From contig NZ_JARZHH010000022.1 in NCBI RefSeq assembly GCF_029946515.1, forward strand, positions 1-64,000: a DNA stretch of 64,000 nt, written 5' to 3'. The notes under the pieces were generated by a model that was given only the letters and a program-made list of their open reading frames with translations, ran no database searches and was not told where the DNA came from. The position numbers were made by a program, and so were the translations under genes. This document shows positions 1 to 8,899 of this stretch, one piece after another (position 1 is the stretch's first letter; every line of letters begins with the position of its first letter). The stretch comes from Polyangium sp. 6x1. GTDB taxonomy: Bacteria; Myxococcota_A; Polyangia; Polyangiales; Polyangiaceae.

Positions 1-196
1 CGATCGTCACCGTCTTGGTCTCGTCGCGAACGGTGCCGCCCTTGGCGATGTCGGCGTACTTGATCTCTTTCGCAAGCTTCTGCTTGGACTGGACCTTGAC
101 GATGGCCGCCGTGAGCGTCGTCTTGCCGTGATCGATGTGACCGATCGTGCCGACGTTCACGTGGGGCTTCGTTCGACTGAATTTCTCCTTGGCCAT
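1..196 (-). CDS. tuf: Elongation factor Tu (N-terminal part, cut by window edge)
   Basis: EF-Tu is the GTPase that delivers aminoacyl-tRNA to the ribosome. Only the first 65 codons are inside the window. The translation opens [20 protein letters not shown] and continues with the P-loop GHIDHGKTT, which is diagnostic of EF-Tu. The ATG at 196-194 lies only 3 bp after the fusA stop, so the two genes are almost certainly translationally coupled at the end of the str operon (rpsL-rpsG-fusA-tuf). The remainder of the gene lies beyond the left edge. Confidence 0.97.
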   Translation of the reverse strand, partial: MAKEKFSRTKPHVNVGTIGHIDHGKTTLTAAIVKVQSKQKLAKEIKYADIAKGGTVRDETKTVTI

Positions 197-199
197 TGC

Positions 200-2314
200 C
201 TAACCTCGCTGCTTGGCGACGATCTCTTCCTGGATCGCGACCGGGACTGGTGCGTAATTCGAAATCTGCATCGTGTGCGTCGCGCGGCCCTGCGTCTTTG
301 AACGCACGTCCGTCGCGTAGCCGAACATCGAGGCGAGCGGAACCTCTGCGCGCACGACGCGCGCATTTCCCCGCTGCCCCATGTCGAGAATCCGCCCGCG
401 ACGGCTGTTCAGGTCGCCGATGACGTCGCCGAGGTATTGCTCCGGGCAAACCACCTCGACCGACATGACCGGCTCCAGGAGCACAAGGCCCGCGCCCTTG
501 GCTGCCTCCTGGAACGCAATCGAGCCAGCCACCTCGAAGGCAGGGCCCGACGAGTCGACCTCGTGGTAGCTGCCGAAGTGCAGCCGCACCTCGACGTCCA
601 CCACCGGATAACCAGCGAGCACCCCGCGCCCGAGCGCGTCTCGAATCCCCTTCTCTGCGGAGGGGATGAACTCCTTGGGGATGATGCCGCCGGTGATGTC
701 GTTGACGAAGACGAACCCAGCGCCGCGCGGCGCAGGGCCGAGATCGATCACGACGTGACCATATTGACCGTGCCCACCGGTCTGCCGGACGAACCGACCT
801 TCGACGTCGGTGACCTTGCGCGTCACCGTCTCGCGATAGGCGACCTCGGGCTTGCCCACGTTGGCGTCGACCTTGAACTCGCGCTTCAGGCGGTCGACGA
901 TGATCTCGAGGTGCAGCTCGCCCATGCCGGCGATGATCGTCTGCCCCGTCTCCTCGTTCGTGTACGTCCGGAAAGACGGGTCCTCGAACATGAGCTTCTG
1001 GAGCGACACGCCGAGTTTGTCGAGATCCGCCTTGGTCTTCGGCTCGATCGCGATGGAGATGACCGGGTCCGGGAACTCCATCCGCTCGAGGACGACCGGG
1101 TGCTTCTCCTCGCAGAGCGTGTCACCCGTGCGCGTGTCGCGTAGACCCACCGCCGCGTAGATGTTGCCGGCGTAGCAGGTCTTGACCTCTTCACGCTTGT
1201 TCGCGTGCATGCGCAGGATGCGCCCGAAACGCTCGCGCTTGCCGCGCGTCGAGTTGAGGACGCTCGAGCCGCTCTCGACCGTGCCCGAGTAGACGCGGAA
1301 GTACGTGAGGTGGCCGAAGGGGTCGTTCATCACCTTGAACGCGAGCGCAGCGAACGGCTCTTTGTCGTCCGCTTTGCGCGTCACCACCTTGTCCTTCTTG
1401 TCCGGATCCGTGCCCTGCACCGGCGGGATGTCGACCGGCGACGGCAGGAGCTGGATGATCGCGTCCAGCAAGAGCTGGATGCCCTTGTTCTTGAACGCCG
1501 AGCCGCAGAGCACCGGGACGAGCTTGAAGTTCAGCGTGCCCGCGCGGACCGCCGCGTAGATCTCTTCCTCGGTGATCGACGCGATGTCACCGGCGACGAA
1601 CTTCTCCATCACCGCGTCGCTCGCGTCCGCGCACGCCTCGATGAGGCGCTCCCGGAGCTCCTGGCACTTCGCCACGAGATCCGCGGGAATGGCTTCCCAC
1701 TTGTACTCGGCGCCCTTCGTCTCATCGTCGAAGACAGCCGCCCGCATCCGCACGATGTCGATGACGCCGCGGAACTTGTCCTCCGCGCCGAGCGGGTAGT
1801 GCACCGCCACCGCGTTCGTGCCGAGACGGTCCTTCATCGAGTCGACGCACATGTCGAAGTCCGCGCCGATCTTGTCCATCTTGTTGATGAACGCGATCCG
1901 CGGGACGTGATACTTGTCCGCCTGACGCCAGACCGTCTCGCTCTGCGGCTCGACACCGTTGCCGCCGTCGAACACCGCGACCGCGCCGTCGAGCACGCGC
2001 AAGCTGCGCTCGACCTCGATCGTGAAGTCCACGTGGCCCGGCGTGTCGATGATGTTGATGCGGTGCCGGAGCCCCGCGTTCGGACCTTCCTTCGGCTCCC
2101 AGAAGCAGTTCGTCGCCGCAGCCGTGATCGTGATCCCGCGCTCCTGCTCCTGGACCATCCAGTCCATGGTCGCAGCGCCCTCGTGGACCTCGCCCAGCTT
2201 GTAGTTGACGCCCGTGTAATAGAGGATGCGCTCGGTCACCGTGGTCTTGCCCGCATCGATGTGGGCCATGATCCCGATGTTTCTCGTGCGCTCCAGGCTG
2301 TATTCGCGGGCCAC
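200..2314 (-). CDS. fusA: Elongation factor G
   Basis: EF-G is the ribosomal translocase GTPase. The 704-residue product matches the usual length of about 700. It carries the G1 loop AHIDAGKT (residues 17-24), the G3 motif DTPGHVDF and the G4 motif NKMD, followed by the usual domains II-V. The start is the GTG at 2314-2312, because the protein then begins [19 protein letters not shown] as in other EF-Gs and a strong AGGAGGA ribosome-binding site sits at 2319-2325. The frame stays open a further 75 codons upstream, but that part is low-complexity and not EF-G-like. It is downstream of rpsG, across a 304-bp spacer with hairpins, and abuts tuf. Confidence 0.98.
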   Translation of the reverse strand: MAREYSLERTRNIGIMAHIDAGKTTVTERILYYTGVNYKLGEVHEGAATMDWMVQEQERGITITAAATNCFWEPKEGPNAGLRHRINIIDTPGHVDFTIEVERSLRVLDGAVAVFDGGNGVEPQSETVWRQADKYHVPRIAFINKMDKIGADFDMCVDSMKDRLGTNAVAVHYPLGAEDKFRGVIDIVRMRAAVFDDETKGAEYKWEAIPADLVAKCQELRERLIEACADASDAVMEKFVAGDIASITEEEIYAAVRAGTLNFKLVPVLCGSAFKNKGIQLLLDAIIQLLPSPVDIPPVQGTDPDKKDKVVTRKADDKEPFAALAFKVMNDPFGHLTYFRVYSGTVESGSSVLNSTRGKRERFGRILRMHANKREEVKTCYAGNIYAAVGLRDTRTGDTLCEEKHPVVLERMEFPDPVISIAIEPKTKADLDKLGVSLQKLMFEDPSFRTYTNEETGQTIIAGMGELHLEIIVDRLKREFKVDANVGKPEVAYRETVTRKVTDVEGRFVRQTGGHGQYGHVVIDLGPAPRGAGFVFVNDITGGIIPKEFIPSAEKGIRDALGRGVLAGYPVVDVEVRLHFGSYHEVDSSGPAFEVAGSIAFQEAAKGAGLVLLEPVMSVEVVCPEQYLGDVIGDLNSRRGRILDMGQRGNARVVRAEVPLASMFGYATDVRSKTQGRATHTMQISNYAPVPVAIQEEIVAKQRG

Positions 2315-2318
2315 TGCT

Positions 2319-2325
2319 TCCTCCT
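2319..2325 (-). promoter_or_regulatory. fusA ribosome-binding site
   Basis: The minus strand reads AGGAGGA four bases before the GTG codon at 2314. This near-perfect Shine-Dalgarno sequence fixes the fusA start against several upstream in-frame alternatives. Confidence 0.85.
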
Positions 2326-2421
2326 GCGGTCGGTTTGTCTCTGCAGATGTCGGGGCGTCGGTATCGGTTGCTAGGTTTCGTCTGGGTCGTCGTCGCCTGC
2401 GCCGTTCGTCGCTTCGAACCC

Positions 2422-2504
2422 CGAACGCACGACACCCTCTCCAGCCCTGCCCGCCTCCGTTTGGCGTGCTTCGAGAACCTGGAGAGGGTGTCGGGGTACG
2501 TTCG
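2422..2504. repeat. Long inverted repeat in the fusA leader
   Basis: CGACACCCTCTCCAG at 2430-2444 is perfectly complementary to CTGGAGAGGGTGTCG at 2479-2493. The stem is extended by CGAACG at 2422-2427 pairing with CGTTCG at 2499-2504 across a small internal loop. There is no T-tract on either side, so a simple intrinsic terminator is unlikely. A leader structure affecting fusA expression or mRNA processing is one possibility. Confidence 0.75.
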
Positions 2505-2505
2505 T

Positions 2506-2528
2506 TGGCGGAGCGCTTCGCTCCGCCA
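2506..2528. repeat. Compact 10-bp hairpin
   Basis: TGGCGGAGCG at 2506-2515 and CGCTCCGCCA at 2519-2528 form a perfect 10-bp stem with a three-base loop. It lies immediately beside the longer inverted repeat in the rpsG-fusA spacer. It has no poly-T tail. It could be a structural mRNA element or a dispersed palindromic repeat. Confidence 0.7.
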
Positions 2529-2618
2529 TGTTCGAGCACGTAACCCGATCCTTATGTCGCCTTCGCCATCTCGCTCGACGTATCTCCTGCCGTGTCCGAC
2601 CGCTCTAGGTCCGAACGA

Positions 2619-3089
2619 TCACCAGCGGTAGTGCGCGAAGGCCTTGTTCGCCTCCGCCATCTTGTGCGTGTCGTCCTTCTTCTTCACGGCGTTGCCGCGG
2701 TTCTGCGCCGCGTCGATGAGCTCGGCCGCGAGGCGCTCGCGCATCGTCTTCTCGCCGCGCGAACGCGAGTACGTCACGAGCCACCGCATCGCCAGCGCCA
2801 CGCGACGCTCCGGCCGAACCTCGACCGGGACCTGGTAGGTCGCGCCGCCGACGCGCCGGCTCTTCACCTCGAGCTTCGGCTTGACGTTGTCGAGCGCCTT
2901 CCGGAAGACCTCGATGGGCTCCTCCTTGAAGCGGTCGCGGATGACGTCGAACGCGCCGTAGAGGATGCTCTCCGCCGTCGCCTTCTTCCCGCTCAACATG
3001 AGCGAGTTGGTGAACTTGGCGACGAGCTTGTCCTTGAACTTCGGGTCCGGAATGATTCTGCGCTTCGGAACTTCACGTCGACGAGGCAT
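2619..3089 (-). CDS. rpsG: 30S ribosomal protein S7
   Basis: S7 is a primary binder of the 3' major domain of 16S rRNA. The 156-residue product has typical S7 sequence, including [18 protein letters not shown] at the start and [16 protein letters not shown] in the middle. Length and position (second gene of the str operon, 46 bp after rpsL) are as expected. The basic N-terminus supports the ATG start. Confidence 0.98.
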   Translation of the reverse strand: MPRRREVPKRRIIPDPKFKDKLVAKFTNSLMLSGKKATAESILYGAFDVIRDRFKEEPIEVFRKALDNVKPKLEVKSRRVGGATYQVPVEVRPERRVALAMRWLVTYSRSRGEKTMRERLAAELIDAAQNRGNAVKKKDDTHKMAEANKAFAHYRW

Positions 3090-3135
3090 GGTGCTTCCTT
3101 CTGGCGGACTGTGATCGGGGGAGAGCGAGCTCGGC

Positions 3136-3534
3136 TCAGCTCTTCGGACGCTTCACGCCGTACTTCGAGCGCTTGCGGTTGCGGGTCGCCTTGTTGGTCG
3201 AGCTCGGCCCCGCGGCGCCCGAGGCGTCGAGCGTGCCACGCACGACGTGGTAACGAACGCCCGGCAGATCCTTCACGCGACCCCCGCGGATGAGCACGAC
3301 CGAGTGCTCCTGCAGGTTGTGCCCCTCGCCCGGGATGTAGCTCGTGACCTCCATCTGGTTCGTGAGGCGCACGCGACACACCTTGCGGAGGGCCGAGTTC
3401 GGCTTCTTCGGCGTCGTGGTGTACACGCGGACGCACACGCCACGCCGCTGCGGGCAGGACTTGAGCGCCGGAGAGGCCGTCTTGTAACGAGCGGCTTCGC
3501 GGCCGTTTCGGATGAGCTGGCTGATGGTCGGCAT
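3136..3534 (-). CDS. rpsL: 30S ribosomal protein S12
   Basis: S12 lies at the decoding centre. The 132-residue product contains the invariant [19 protein letters not shown] and [13 protein letters not shown] segments. The lysines whose substitution gives streptomycin resistance are wild type. The C-terminal region between GTLDASG and RSKYGVK is about eight residues longer than in E. coli S12. It is the first gene of the str operon, with a sigma70 promoter just upstream. Confidence 0.98.
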   Translation of the reverse strand: MPTISQLIRNGREAARYKTASPALKSCPQRRGVCVRVYTTTPKKPNSALRKVCRVRLTNQMEVTSYIPGEGHNLQEHSVVLIRGGRVKDLPGVRYHVVRGTLDASGAAGPSSTNKATRNRKRSKYGVKRPKS

Positions 3535-3567
3535 GGTGGTTCGTCTACCCGGAATCGGGGGACGCGG

Positions 3568-3595
3568 AGGATACTCGGCGAAGGGGCCATGTCAA
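3568..3595 (-). promoter_or_regulatory. sigma70-type promoter of the str operon
   Basis: Read on the minus strand there is a perfect -35 hexamer TTGACA (3595-3590), a 16-bp spacer and a -10 hexamer TATCCT (3573-3568). Transcription would start about 25-30 bases before the rpsL ATG at 3534, giving a short leader. This is the clearest housekeeping promoter seen in the window. Confidence 0.8.
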
Positions 3596-3688
3596 GCCGT
3601 CCGAGAACGGACTTGCGGACCAGGTTGCTTTTCTTGCCCTGGATCCGAGGTTTTGCCTGATCGAACCCGCTTCGGCTAGCGTCGGATC

Positions 3689-4507
3689 GTGAGCAAAAAG
3701 CTTTCCCGTGCCCAGCGCAAGGAGAACCGAGCGCGCGCCGCGCGTCCGCCGTCGGTCTCCACGTCCGTCCCCAAGCCGACCGCGACGGCCAGCCCGGCGA
3801 AGGAATCGCCGGCCGCCCCCCGTGGGACGAACCCCACGGAGGCCACGAGCCCTTCGAGTGTAGCCGCCCGAGCCGCGACGCGAAAGGCCACGAAGGCCAC
3901 CACGAAGACCACCTCGGACACCGTCACGAGCGAGAGCGCTGCGCCCGAGACGAAAAAGCCAGAGATCAAGACAGAAAAGAAGTCCGCGAAGGCGACCGCA
4001 CGCGCCGCGGAAGCGACGCCGGCGAAGGAGAGCGACGCGAGCGCGAGCAAAGCGATCGAGCCCGCGAAGAAGAAGGGCCCGAAGACGGAGCACGCAGTGC
4101 TCGTGCTGCTCGGCCTCGTGGCCATCGCGTTCGTGTTCGTCTATCTCGGGCAAGGTCGTTCGTCGCCGACGGTTCAGCCGGACAAACCCACCACGAACAC
4201 GCAGGAAAAGAAGCCCGCGCCGAAGCCCGAGGCCCCGCCGGAGACGAGGCCCGCGTCGCTGCCGCTGCCGCCGATCCAGGCGGCGCCCGCGGAGGCACCG
4301 AAGCCCGCCGCGGACGAACCCGCCACGAAGGCGAGCGCCACCGTGTCCGCGGAAGAGCCGCCCGCCACGAAGGAGGCGGCGTCGAAGCCGGCCGCGAGCC
4401 CGACGGCGACCCCCACGGGCAAGCCCAAAGCCGCGCCGAAGAGCGGCGCGAGCAAGCCCGCCGCGCCGAAGGCGCCGAGCCGCTCCGCCGAAGATGCCTA
4501 CGAGTGA
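3689..4507 (+). CDS. Single-pass membrane protein with Lys/Ala/Pro-rich arms
   Basis: I do not recognise a family. The 272-residue product starts at a GTG (MSKKLSRAQRK) and has a long Lys/Ala/Thr-rich basic N-terminal arm. One hydrophobic helix follows at about residues 134-153 (AVLVLLGLVAIAFVFVYLG), then a Pro/Ala-rich C-terminal arm. This fits a type II membrane protein with a flexible periplasmic tail that spans the envelope, but no catalytic motif is visible. It is divergent from rpsL. The low-complexity composition makes homology searches unreliable. Confidence 0.7.
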   Translation: MSKKLSRAQRKENRARAARPPSVSTSVPKPTATASPAKESPAAPRGTNPTEATSPSSVAARAATRKATKATTKTTSDTVTSESAAPETKKPEIKTEKKSAKATARAAEATPAKESDASASKAIEPAKKKGPKTEHAVLVLLGLVAIAFVFVYLGQGRSSPTVQPDKPTTNTQEKKPAPKPEAPPETRPASLPLPPIQAAPAEAPKPAADEPATKASATVSAEEPPATKEAASKPAASPTATPTGKPKAAPKSGASKPAAPKAPSRSAEDAYE

Positions 4508-4640
4508 TCGCGCCCTCGACGCGGGAGCACGCTTGACGCGCCACGTGCATCTCGTTTTTCGTTATCGTAAGAGCGAGCCCGGTCCGCGAGGCCTCGACTC
4601 CCCTCGCCCAGGCCCCTTCCTTCCGAAAGGACAGTCCTCG

Positions 4641-5504
4641 ATGCCCACGTTGCCGGATCCGGAGCTTCTTCGCGCGACGCCCGCCGCTCGCCGAGCGCGC
4701 GCTTCCCTCGCGTGCGTCGCAGCCGCCGCGCTGGGCCTCTCCGTGCTCTCGATCGGGCCCGCGGCGCACGCGCAGGTGCCGCCCGCGCCGCCTCCGCCGA
4801 GCACGGCGCAGGCCCCGGCGCAGCAGCCCGCCGCGCCTCCGCTCGCCGCACCTCCGCCCGCGCCGAGCGCGCTTCCCGGCACCGCTCCAGGTGCGCCGCC
4901 GAGCGGTACGAGCGCAGGTGCGCCGCCGCCCGCACCGCCGCCGCCCGCGGGATACGGATATCCGCCCGGCTATGGCCCGCCTCCGCCCGGATACGGCCCG
5001 CCTCCGCAAGGCGGCGAGTACGGCCCGCCTCCGCCCGGATACGGTCCGCCGCAACAAGGATACCCGTACGGATATCCGTACTACGGCCCCTACTACGGCG
5101 AGCCGCAGCCTCCGCCGCCGCGCTACGAGCGCAAGAGCACGGCGATGATGGTCGGCGGCATCCTGGCCACGACCGCGGGCATCGTCGGCGTGCTCGCGGG
5201 CTCCGCGATCGCGAGCACCGCGGCGAACCAGATCCCGATCTACTGCGACTCGCAGTTCGGGCCCACGATCTGCGAGACACGCGCCGACGAGACGCAACAA
5301 GCCGTGGGCTACGGCGTCCTGATCACGGGCGTCGTCGCGCTCGGCGTGGGCGTGCCGCTGTGGGTGATCGGCAGCAAGCGCGTGCCCGTGAAGAGCGACG
5401 AGACCACGCCCGGCGCGCCCTCCACGACCCCGCCGGCCGCGCCGCAGACGAGCTTGCGTCTGCTCGTCGGGCCGACGTCCGCGGGGCTTCGCGTCGCGTT
5501 CTGA
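4641..5504 (+). CDS. Secreted Pro/Tyr-rich protein with two hydrophobic segments
   Basis: The 287-residue product begins MPTLPDPELL and has a signal peptide ending near IGPAAHAQ. A proline-rich region with repeated GYGPPPPGYGPP-type units occupies about residues 45-150. Two hydrophobic segments follow (MMVGGILATTAGIVGVLAGS and VGYGVLITGVVALGVGVPLW), and the protein ends LRVAF, like an outer-membrane strand. The start at 4641 is preferred over an upstream in-frame ATG at 4494 because a GAAAGGA ribosome site precedes it and the signal peptide then sits at the N-terminus. This is a common myxobacterial architecture of unknown function; an envelope location is inferred. Confidence 0.75.
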   Translation: MPTLPDPELLRATPAARRARASLACVAAAALGLSVLSIGPAAHAQVPPAPPPPSTAQAPAQQPAAPPLAAPPPAPSALPGTAPGAPPSGTSAGAPPPAPPPPAGYGYPPGYGPPPPGYGPPPQGGEYGPPPPGYGPPQQGYPYGYPYYGPYYGEPQPPPPRYERKSTAMMVGGILATTAGIVGVLAGSAIASTAANQIPIYCDSQFGPTICETRADETQQAVGYGVLITGVVALGVGVPLWVIGSKRVPVKSDETTPGAPSTTPPAAPQTSLRLLVGPTSAGLRVAF

Positions 5505-5506
5505 TC

Positions 5507-5524
5507 ACGTCGCGCCCGCGACGT
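5507..5524. terminator. Palindrome between convergent genes, possible bidirectional terminator
   Basis: ACGTCGCG and CGCGACGT form an 8-bp stem with a CC loop, exactly between the stop of the plus-strand gene at 5504 and the stop of the minus-strand gene at 5524. No poly-T tail follows, so termination is suggested mainly by position. Confidence 0.4.
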
Positions 5525-6567
5525 CACTTGCAGTTGCCGCTCCCATCACACGTGCCGGGCAGAGCGCCCGCCATGCACATCGTGCCCTGCATCGCGGGGC
5601 CCGTCGATGGCGTGCCGCTCGAACACACGGGGATCGTGCAGTCGCTCGGGGTCGGATCATCGGGCAAGTCCGCGTCGTCAGGCTGATCGAGCGTGCCTCC
5701 CATGCCGTCGCACACGGTGCGGCGGCAATCGCCCGGCACCTGCGTCTCCGTGAGGACGTCCGTGCCCGGCAAGGGCATCATCTGCACGCACGCGCCCGCC
5801 GAACACGAGCTCGGATTGCACGTGGAGGATCCGCCGCACGTGGTGCCGTCGGGTTGCGGCGTGTGAACGATCGCGCCGCTCTCGCCACATGACTCGACGT
5901 CGCATTCGTTGGTGTCGGGCGAGGGCATCTCGAGCGGCGCGGGCGCGGGGACGATGAGGCCGTTCATGTCGCAAACGGCCTGCACGCAGTCGCCTGGATC
6001 GACGTTCGAGACCCCCTTGCCGACGGCGATCTCGAGGCCACACGCGCCCGTCATGCCCATCAGATTGCACACGGCGACGTGGCAGAGGCCGCCCTGCGGA
6101 CACTGCAAAGGATCGGTGCAACCGACGCACTGGCCAGCGGAGCAGATCATCATGCTGCTCGCGCCGCACGCCGCGCCCTCCATCGCAGGATCCGGCGCGT
6201 GGAGCGGCACGCCCTCGGTGCACGTGTCGAGCGTGCAGGGGTTGTAGTCCTCAGGTTTGTCCGTTTCGTCGGAGACCTCCTCGATCGTCCCATCGGCCTT
6301 GCAATGCTTGCGTTTGCAATCACCGGGGACGAGGCCGTCGAGGACGAGCTTGCCCTCGGGCGCCTGGGTCTCGACGCATGCGCCAGCGACACACGCGGCA
6401 ATCTTGCAAGGATCACTCGCGCCGCACTGCGCGTCGCTCGTGCACACGGGCTCGGATCCGCCGCCCGACGACGACGACGCGGCGTTGCCTTCACCTCCGC
6501 CGCCGCACGCAGCCGCGAACACGAGACCAGCAAGACCAAGCCCGAGCAGGGGATCGGAGCGAAGCAT
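5524..6567 (-). CDS. Cys-rich secreted lipoprotein
   Basis: The 347-residue product starts MLRSDPLLGLGLAGLVFAAACGG, a lipoprotein signal with the lipobox cysteine at about residue 21. A Ser/Gly linker follows, then a long Cys-rich region of repeated units of the type C..D.QC....PC and GDCxxxxC. Such disulfide-rich repeat lipoproteins are frequent in myxobacteria and are predicted to face the cell surface; no enzyme motif is seen. The ATG at 6567 was chosen over a longer in-frame start at 6681 because it places the signal peptide first. It is followed by a convergent gene ending at 5504. Confidence 0.8.
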   Translation of the reverse strand: MLRSDPLLGLGLAGLVFAAACGGGGEGNAASSSSGGGSEPVCTSDAQCGASDPCKIAACVAGACVETQAPEGKLVLDGLVPGDCKRKHCKADGTIEEVSDETDKPEDYNPCTLDTCTEGVPLHAPDPAMEGAACGASSMMICSAGQCVGCTDPLQCPQGGLCHVAVCNLMGMTGACGLEIAVGKGVSNVDPGDCVQAVCDMNGLIVPAPAPLEMPSPDTNECDVESCGESGAIVHTPQPDGTTCGGSSTCNPSSCSAGACVQMMPLPGTDVLTETQVPGDCRRTVCDGMGGTLDQPDDADLPDDPTPSDCTIPVCSSGTPSTGPAMQGTMCMAGALPGTCDGSGNCK

Positions 6568-6613
6568 GGAGCGATCGTCTCCACGCGCGGCGATCGCTGT
6601 CAACTCGTGCCGC

Positions 6614-7192
6614 TCAAGGCGTCTTTTGCGCGAGGCAGGAGAGGATGTAGGGGCCGCACGAGGTCTCGACACACGCGTCACACGCCGCCACGTCCGTCCC
6701 GGTGTTGCCGCACGCTGGCGTGGACGAGCAGCTCGAGGAACACACGCTCATCGCCTCGCACCGGCACTGGTCGAGCAAGGTGTAGATGTCGACCGAGCTT
6801 GGACACACGGGGACATCGGCAGGTTTCGCCACGCCCGCGCCCGCGAGGTTGGCGCATGGGATGCAGGGGCCGCCTCCGCTCGTGCCGCCGCCCGCTCCCG
6901 CAGCGCCGCCCGCTCCCGCAGCGCCGCCCATGCCCCCTGCGCCGCCCGCTCCCGCAGCGCCGCCCATGCCCCCTGCACCGCCCGATCCACCGGCGCCGCC
7001 CATGCCCCCGGCACCGCCTGATCCCGCAGCTCCGCCGCCCTGCCCGGCGCAGCCCTTCGCGGTCGGATCCACGTCGCAGCGCGTGGCCCAGTCGGTCGAG
7101 TGGAAGAGATCACTTCCGCAGGCGATCGACGCGAGCGCAAAGCACGACGGCAAAAGGGATGCGAGACGGGACCAGCTCGAACGAACACGCAT
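6614..7192 (-). CDS. Gly-rich repeat lipoprotein
   Basis: The 192-residue product (or 197 if started at 7207) has a lipoprotein signal ending FALASIAC. It has a short N-terminal region, a long GGAGGMGGAAGA-type repeat and a C-terminal Cys-rich domain with ten or more cysteines. I do not recognise the family. The glycine tract would act as a flexible linker holding the Cys-rich domain away from the membrane. The tract is encoded by a 36-bp tandem DNA repeat. The gene lies just upstream of the Cys-rich lipoprotein at 5524-6567 in the same direction, so the two may form an operon. Confidence 0.75.
   Translation of the reverse strand: MRVRSSWSRLASLLPSCFALASIACGSDLFHSTDWATRCDVDPTAKGCAGQGGGAAGSGGAGGMGGAGGSGGAGGMGGAAGAGGAGGMGGAAGAGGAAGAGGGTSGGGPCIPCANLAGAGVAKPADVPVCPSSVDIYTLLDQCRCEAMSVCSSSCSSTPACGNTGTDVAACDACVETSCGPYILSCLAQKTP
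6911..7018. repeat. Three tandem 36-bp repeats coding the Gly linker
   Basis: A 36-bp unit starting CGCTCCCGCAGCGCCGCCCA is repeated at 6911-6946, 6947-6982 and 6983-7018. Unit two differs from unit one by a single base and unit three is more diverged. Because 36 is a multiple of three, gain or loss of units would keep the lipoprotein in frame. Confidence 0.85.
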
Positions 7193-7249
7193 CGCGAAGA
7201 GGAGCATCCGTGATCCAGGGGCGGATCGACAAGGGCGAAGATGCGTGCG

Positions 7250-8875
7250 TCACACGTCGAACGCGTCGCGCAAGCGCTCGCCTTCGAGCCCCGCGAGAAA
7301 CGGCGTCCGCTCGCACGTCGCCTCGATCCACCGCGCCTCGCTCTCGCCGAGCCAGTCGCGCCCCGCGAGCCTGCAAAGCCGATCTACGCGGCTCGCGTGC
7401 GCGCGCACCCGCGCCGCCGCGTACGTCGCCATCTCGCCGCGCCGGATCATGAAGCCCCAGTCGCTCGCCTCGAGCAGCACGAGCTCGCGGATCGCTTGAT
7501 CGAGCGCGCGCCCTGCGAGCCCGTCCACGCCGCGCCGCGCCCGCACGAGCCCCTGCACGGTCTGCTCTGCATGCCGCACGTGCCGCACGAGGTGCGCCGG
7601 CGACATGCCCTCCGTGCGGTCGGGCTCGAGCGCGCGCCCGAGCCACGCCTCACCGAAGCCCCCTTCGCCCCACGACGAGGCCGAGGGCTCGGCGACCGTG
7701 AGCGCAGGCTCGGCCGCGAGATAGGCGCCGAGCGTCACGGGCGCGATCTCGCCCGAAAGCTCCGCGTGATGCAGAGCGCGGAGCGCGTGTTCGAGGAAGA
7801 TCGGTCCTTCGAACCACCAGTGGCCGAAGAGCTCGGCGTCGTACGGCGCCACCACGACGGGCCGGGGTCCTCGTCCTTGCGCTGCGCGCAGCGCGGCGGC
7901 CCGCTCGGCGACGAAATGCGCGGCGTCCGCGCGCGCGCGCGCCTCGGCCGCGGCCGGATCCCAGAGCTCCTTGCGAGACCCGGGGCCCGTGATGCGGTGG
8001 TACTTGAGGCCCGTCATGAGGCGCGCGCCGCCCGGGCCGATCTCCCCGGCGAGTGCGGCTTCCGGCAGATCGAAGCCGATGTCGCGGTAGAAATCGCGAT
8101 AGTCCGGGTGGCCCGGATAGCCGACCTCGCGTGACCAGACTTCTCGCGAGGCACGCGGATCACGGCCAAAGAACGCGACGCCCGCGGGCGAGAGGATCGG
8201 CGCGAGCACGCCCCGCGGAGGACGCGGCAAGGCGAGCTCGAGGCCGTGCGCGTCGAGCACCGAGTACCCCACGCCCGCTGCCGCGAGCTCCGGCAAGAAC
8301 GAAGGATCGTAGCCGCACTCGGGCAGCCAGAGCCCGCGCGGCCTTCGCCCCACGAGGGCCTCGAACGCGCGCAAGCCGAGTTTTACCTGGGCGCGCGCGG
8401 ACGAACGCGTGAGCGCGGGCAGATACGCGTGCGTCACGCTCGTCGTGAGCAGCTCGATCGAGCCGCGATCCTCGTGCCCCGCGAGCGCGCCGAGCACGTC
8501 GCCGGAGATCCGCTCCCACGCCGCGCGCGTGGCCTCGATCCGCGCCCGGTAAAACGCCACGATCGGGCGCAGCGCCGCGTCGCCGCTCGTCCGCCGCGCC
8601 TCCTGCGCGGCGAGCTCGTCCAGCCGATCCATGTGCAGGACGAAGCGCTTTCGAAGCAGCGGATCGGCGAACATCGCCGCGAGCGTCGGAGACACCGACA
8701 CCGTGATCCGCGCCGCGATCCCGTCTGCTTCGAGCCGCGCGAGCATGTCGAGCAGCGGCAGGTACGACTCCCAGAGCGCCTCGTGGAGCCATCGCTCTTC
8801 GAGCGGGCGTGCGTGCTCGGGGTGGCGCACCCAGGGCAGGTGCGCGTGCAGGACGATCGCGACGTATCCCAGCAT
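7250..8875 (-). CDS. GH57 family 1,4-alpha-glucan branching enzyme
   Basis: The 541-residue product is a GH57 glycoside hydrolase of the branching-enzyme type, which moves alpha-1,4-glucan chains to alpha-1,6 branch points in glycogen. The N-terminus has the family motif HAHLPWVRHPE (residues 10-20). The probable nucleophile is Glu186 in WLPECGY and the acid/base is Asp346 in YDAELFGHWW, matching known GH57 branching enzymes. The length also fits. It starts 24 bp after hemC in the same direction, so it may be co-transcribed with the haem genes, an unusual pairing. Specificity within GH57 is inferred. Confidence 0.9.
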   Translation of the reverse strand: MLGYVAIVLHAHLPWVRHPEHARPLEERWLHEALWESYLPLLDMLARLEADGIAARITVSVSPTLAAMFADPLLRKRFVLHMDRLDELAAQEARRTSGDAALRPIVAFYRARIEATRAAWERISGDVLGALAGHEDRGSIELLTTSVTHAYLPALTRSSARAQVKLGLRAFEALVGRRPRGLWLPECGYDPSFLPELAAAGVGYSVLDAHGLELALPRPPRGVLAPILSPAGVAFFGRDPRASREVWSREVGYPGHPDYRDFYRDIGFDLPEAALAGEIGPGGARLMTGLKYHRITGPGSRKELWDPAAAEARARADAAHFVAERAAALRAAQGRGPRPVVVAPYDAELFGHWWFEGPIFLEHALRALHHAELSGEIAPVTLGAYLAAEPALTVAEPSASSWGEGGFGEAWLGRALEPDRTEGMSPAHLVRHVRHAEQTVQGLVRARRGVDGLAGRALDQAIRELVLLEASDWGFMIRRGEMATYAAARVRAHASRVDRLCRLAGRDWLGESEARWIEATCERTPFLAGLEGERLRDAFDV

Positions 8876-8899
8876 CGGCCGCAGGATAAGCGAGCGCCC

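Larger units (their letters stand above)
2315..2618. other. rpsG-fusA intergenic spacer with two hairpins
   Basis: This spacer of 304 bp is long for a str operon. No gene is supported in it, but it holds two strong inverted repeats, listed separately at 2422-2504 and 2506-2528. The str operon is expected to be read through this region on the minus strand, so both would form in the mRNA leader of fusA. Confidence 0.7.

Noticed and set aside
2315-2539. N-terminal extension of EF-G by 75 residues
   Set aside because: The extension is low-complexity and Arg-rich. The GTG at 2314 has an excellent ribosome site and gives the canonical EF-G start.
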